From JAICIG01 sp035532215 (GTDB lineage Bacteria; Planctomycetota; Planctomycetia; Pirellulales; JAICIG01): a DNA stretch of 7,811 nt. Of the stretch, positions 6,114-7,811 are shown in pieces; position 1 is the stretch's first letter; the number at the start of each line of letters is the position of its first letter. The position numbers and the translations under genes were made by a program. The stretch spans positions 1-7,811 of the forward strand of contig DATKRK010000394.1 in assembly GCA_035532215.1 (NCBI GenBank), written 5' to 3'. A model generated the notes under the pieces. That model worked only from the letters and a program-made list of their open reading frames with translations. It made no database searches and had not been told where the DNA came from.

Positions 6114-6142
6114 TTGACGCTTGCCTCCTGACGCCTAACGCC
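6113..6142 (+). repeat. Heptamer array of CCTRHCG type before the aminotransferase
   Basis: Read in steps of seven: CTTGACG, CTTGCCT (degenerate), CCTGACG, CCTAACG, then CC. The last two units fit the CCTRHCG consensus exactly and end 13 bases upstream of the aminotransferase ATG at 6156. As with the array before DUF1501, it lies in the leader in the sense orientation, where a ribosome binding site would normally be. Confidence 0.5.
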
Positions 6143-6155
6143 CGATGAGTTCCAA

Positions 6156-7499
6156 ATGCCCGAATCGACAAAACACTCCGTTTCCCGCTCCATGCAACTC
6201 TATTCCCGCGCGCTGGAACTCATTCCCGGCGGGACGCAACTGATTAGCCGCCGGCCGACGAGGTTCGCGTGCGGCGTGTCGCCGGTGTATGCCAAGCGAG
6301 CGAAAGGCGCGCGGTTTTGGGACGTGGACGGCAATGAATATATCGACTGGGTCAGCGGCATCGGGGCGATCATTCTGGGCTACGCTGACACGGTAGTCGA
6401 TGATGCTGTGTGCGAGCAGATTCGCTCGGGCTTGAACTTTTCGATCAATCACGAGTTGGAGATCGAACTGGCCGAAGAACTGGTGCGCACGATCCCGTCG
6501 GCCGAGATGGTGCGCTATGCCAAGTGCGGCGGCGAGGCGTGCGCGATCGCGGTCCGAATCGCCCGCGGCGTGACGGGGCGCGACAAGGTGCTGTTTTGCG
6601 GCTACCACGGCTGGCACGACTGGTATCTGGCGGCCAACCTGTCGGCCGAGGCGAATCTCAACGAGCACTTGTTTTCCGGCATCGAACCGATCGGCGTGCC
6701 GCGGGCCCTGGCCGGCACGGCGATCCCGTTCCCCTATGGCGATCTGGCGGCGCTGGGCCAATTGCTCGACGATCATCGCGGGCAGGTGGCGGCGGTGATT
6801 ATGGAGCCGCTGCGCAGCCAGGAACCGCCGGAAGGTTATTTGGCCGCCGTCGGCCGGCTGGCGAGCCAGCACGGCGCCGCGCTCATCTTCGACGAAGTGA
6901 GCACGGGCTTCCGGCTTTCGACGGGCGGGGCGCAGGCCCGGCTGGGCGTGACGCCCGACATGTCGGTGTTTGCCAAGAGTATTTCCAACGGCTACCCGAT
7001 GGGCGCCGTCATGGGCAAGCGCGAGTTCATGGCGCCCGCCGAGCGGATGTTCATTTCCAGCACCTACTGGAGCGACGTGATCGGCCTGCGGGCCGCGCTG
7101 ACGACCTTGCGCGAAATCCGCCGCCGCGACGTGCCGGCTCAATTGCAGCGTTTTGGCGGCGAGTTGAAGCAGCGGTTGAACGAGACTGCGCGGGCCTCGG
7201 GCCTGGCCGTGACGTGCGAAGGCATTGCGGTGCATCCGGGCTTGAAGTTTGCGGTCGATGATCCCAAGGCCGAGCGGTTGCTCGCCACATTGTTCATTCA
7301 GGAAATGGCGAAGCGCGGCTGCCACGGTTATACGTCGTTCTACCTCAACGCGGCCCAAGGCCCGGCCGAGTTGGAGCAAACCGTCGCCGCCGCTCGCGAG
7401 ACATTCGCGCTGCTCGCAGAGGCGCTGGCCGCCGGCCGGCTCGAAACGCTGCTCGAATGCGAGCCGCGCCAGGAATCGTTTCGTCGCCTGGTGCGCTGA
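6156..7499 (+). CDS. Class III PLP-dependent aminotransferase, glutamate-1-semialdehyde aminomutase-like
   Basis: A 447-residue fold-type I, class III aminotransferase. Landmarks: the family N-terminus LYSRALELIPGGTQ (15-28); FWDVDGNEYIDWVSGIG (54-70); the PLP phosphate segment KCGGEA at 123-128; GYHGWHD at 149-155, whose aromatic stacks near PLP; MEP at 216-218; IFDEVSTGFR at 244-253 with PLP-binding Asp246; and FAKSISNGYP at 272-281 with the Schiff-base Lys274. It is slightly longer than HemL (about 430) through a C-terminal tail ending in FRRLVR. HGWHD, and SISNGYP where HemL has a glycine-rich loop, place it in the HemL-like subgroup often found in surface-sugar or secondary pathways, so a housekeeping heme role is less likely. 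The amino donor and acceptor are unknown. The phosphate segment has GGE where most relatives have GSE, GTE or GSD. It lies 260 bases after SDR2, a gap full of repeats, so it may have its own promoter. ATG at 6156 has no clear ribosome site; Met13 is an alternative start. Confidence 0.93.
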   Translation: MPESTKHSVSRSMQLYSRALELIPGGTQLISRRPTRFACGVSPVYAKRAKGARFWDVDGNEYIDWVSGIGAIILGYADTVVDDAVCEQIRSGLNFSINHELEIELAEELVRTIPSAEMVRYAKCGGEACAIAVRIARGVTGRDKVLFCGYHGWHDWYLAANLSAEANLNEHLFSGIEPIGVPRALAGTAIPFPYGDLAALGQLLDDHRGQVAAVIMEPLRSQEPPEGYLAAVGRLASQHGAALIFDEVSTGFRLSTGGAQARLGVTPDMSVFAKSISNGYPMGAVMGKREFMAPAERMFISSTYWSDVIGLRAALTTLREIRRRDVPAQLQRFGGELKQRLNETARASGLAVTCEGIAVHPGLKFAVDDPKAERLLATLFIQEMAKRGCHGYTSFYLNAAQGPAELEQTVAAARETFALLAEALAAGRLETLLECEPRQESFRRLVR

Positions 7500-7574
7500 G
7501 GTAAATAGGGAAGCCCGAAGCTCCAGGCTCAGCATTTTTCGGTTTATTGCGCCAGGAGGGGTGACTGCCGCACG

Positions 7575-7591
7575 GGCTCATTCGATGAGCC
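7575..7591. other. Perfect 7-bp inverted repeat after the aminotransferase
   Basis: GGCTCAT (7575-7581) and ATGAGCC (7585-7591) around TCG, 75 bases past the aminotransferase stop. In RNA it gives a stable hairpin; in DNA it is a 17-bp near-palindrome that could bind a regulator of the gene starting at 7776. There is no U-tract after it, so it is not a canonical terminator. It lacks the GC/GC loop closure of the other hairpins here. The rest of the 276-base gap 7500-7775 shows no gene that I can support. Confidence 0.4.
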
Positions 7592-7761
7592 ATCGCAGCC
7601 ACGCGGGCCGAACAGGTTTCAAGCGGAACTGACTGAGGAGGGCCGGCGTTTTGGCGCCGTCCGCTTCTGAGATTTCCTGACTCTATCGGATTGCGGGTGT
7701 GACTTGAAAAAGCCGGGTTTTCAGTGAACGCCTGATTCGTCATCCTTCTGCTGACCAAAGT

Positions 7762-7767
7762 AGGAGG
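7762..7767 (+). promoter_or_regulatory. Perfect Shine-Dalgarno AGGAGG before the last gene
   Basis: AGGAGG is followed eight bases later by ATG at 7776, ideal spacing. It is the only consensus ribosome binding site in the window; the other genes have weak or no recognisable ones. An ATG at 7768 directly abuts it and is too close to be used. This site decides the start of the partial gene. Confidence 0.6.
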
Positions 7768-7775
7768 ATGCGAGA

Positions 7776-7811
7776 ATGGACGCTCGCCCGAAGACCCGGC
7801 GTCTGAATCGT
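7776..7811 (+). CDS. Start of an unidentified gene (12 codons in window)
   Basis: The open frame MDARPKTRRLNR begins at ATG 7776 and runs off the window. It is supported only by the perfect AGGAGG at the right distance and by the absence of stops. The N-terminus is basic (five Lys/Arg in 12), which would suit a DNA- or RNA-binding protein or a transposase, but 12 residues do not allow an assignment. The region before it is about 50% GC (7661-7770), below the neighbouring genes, so it may be acquired DNA or the edge of a mobile element. Confidence 0.4.
   Translation, partial: MDARPKTRRLNR

Noticed and set aside
6135..7535. 466-codon minus-strand open frame across the aminotransferase
   Set aside because: It is the antisense shadow of a clearly recognised class III aminotransferase; the translation is Arg/His/Gln-rich with no recognisable domain, as expected from GC-rich codon bias.
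7702..7725. Hairpin ACTTGAAAA / TTTTCAGT around AGCCGGG
   Set aside because: The stem has a bulge and mostly A-T pairs, with no U-tract or repeat partner in the window; too weak to annotate alone.

Overview
This GC-rich window looks like a member of the Planctomycetota, probably a Pirellulales-type genome. The main evidence is a divergently placed pair of genes almost diagnostic of that phylum: a 1037-residue secreted protein with PSCyt1, PSCyt2/DUF1549 and PSD1/DUF1553 domains, and a Tat-exported DUF1501 protein. The assignment is inference from family content; no taxonomic marker gene is present.

Layout. Positions 1-3938 are read on the minus strand: the PSCyt/PSD1 protein (3938 to 825), a 141-base gap filled by a two-hairpin element, then the DUF1501 protein (683 down to 1, running off the window). 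Positions 3939-4199 form a compact divergent promoter region with a good sigma70-like promoter on each strand. Positions 4200-7499 are read on the plus strand: a short-chain dehydrogenase/reductase (SDR) with an enlarged active-site loop, a second SDR that lacks the usual helix-4 Asn, and a class III PLP aminotransferase related to glutamate-1-semialdehyde aminomutase. After 7500 there is a 276-base gap of lower GC content (about 50% over 7661-7770, counted by eye). A new gene then starts at 7776 behind a perfect AGGAGG and leaves the window after 12 codons.

How the genes may work together. The minus-strand pair is the usual planctomycetal exported couple, of unproven function, often proposed to act on complex polymers at the cell surface or periplasm. 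The plus-strand trio (two oxidoreductases and an aminotransferase) would suit oxidation followed by transamination of a carbonyl intermediate. The SDR1 subtype and this aminotransferase subtype recall genes found near nonulosonic-acid or surface-glycan pathways. No NeuB-like synthase, cytidylyltransferase or glycosyltransferase lies in the window, so the pathway is only a hypothesis.

The most unusual material is intergenic. The gaps between co-directional genes hold five stem-loops of one design: a 7-bp stem, a 4-base loop, constant GC/GC next to the loop, and stem sequences that differ between copies while pairing is kept. The same gaps also hold heptamer arrays of consensus CCTRHCG close to gene ends, and an 18-bp tandem repeat. 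The divergent promoter region has none of these.
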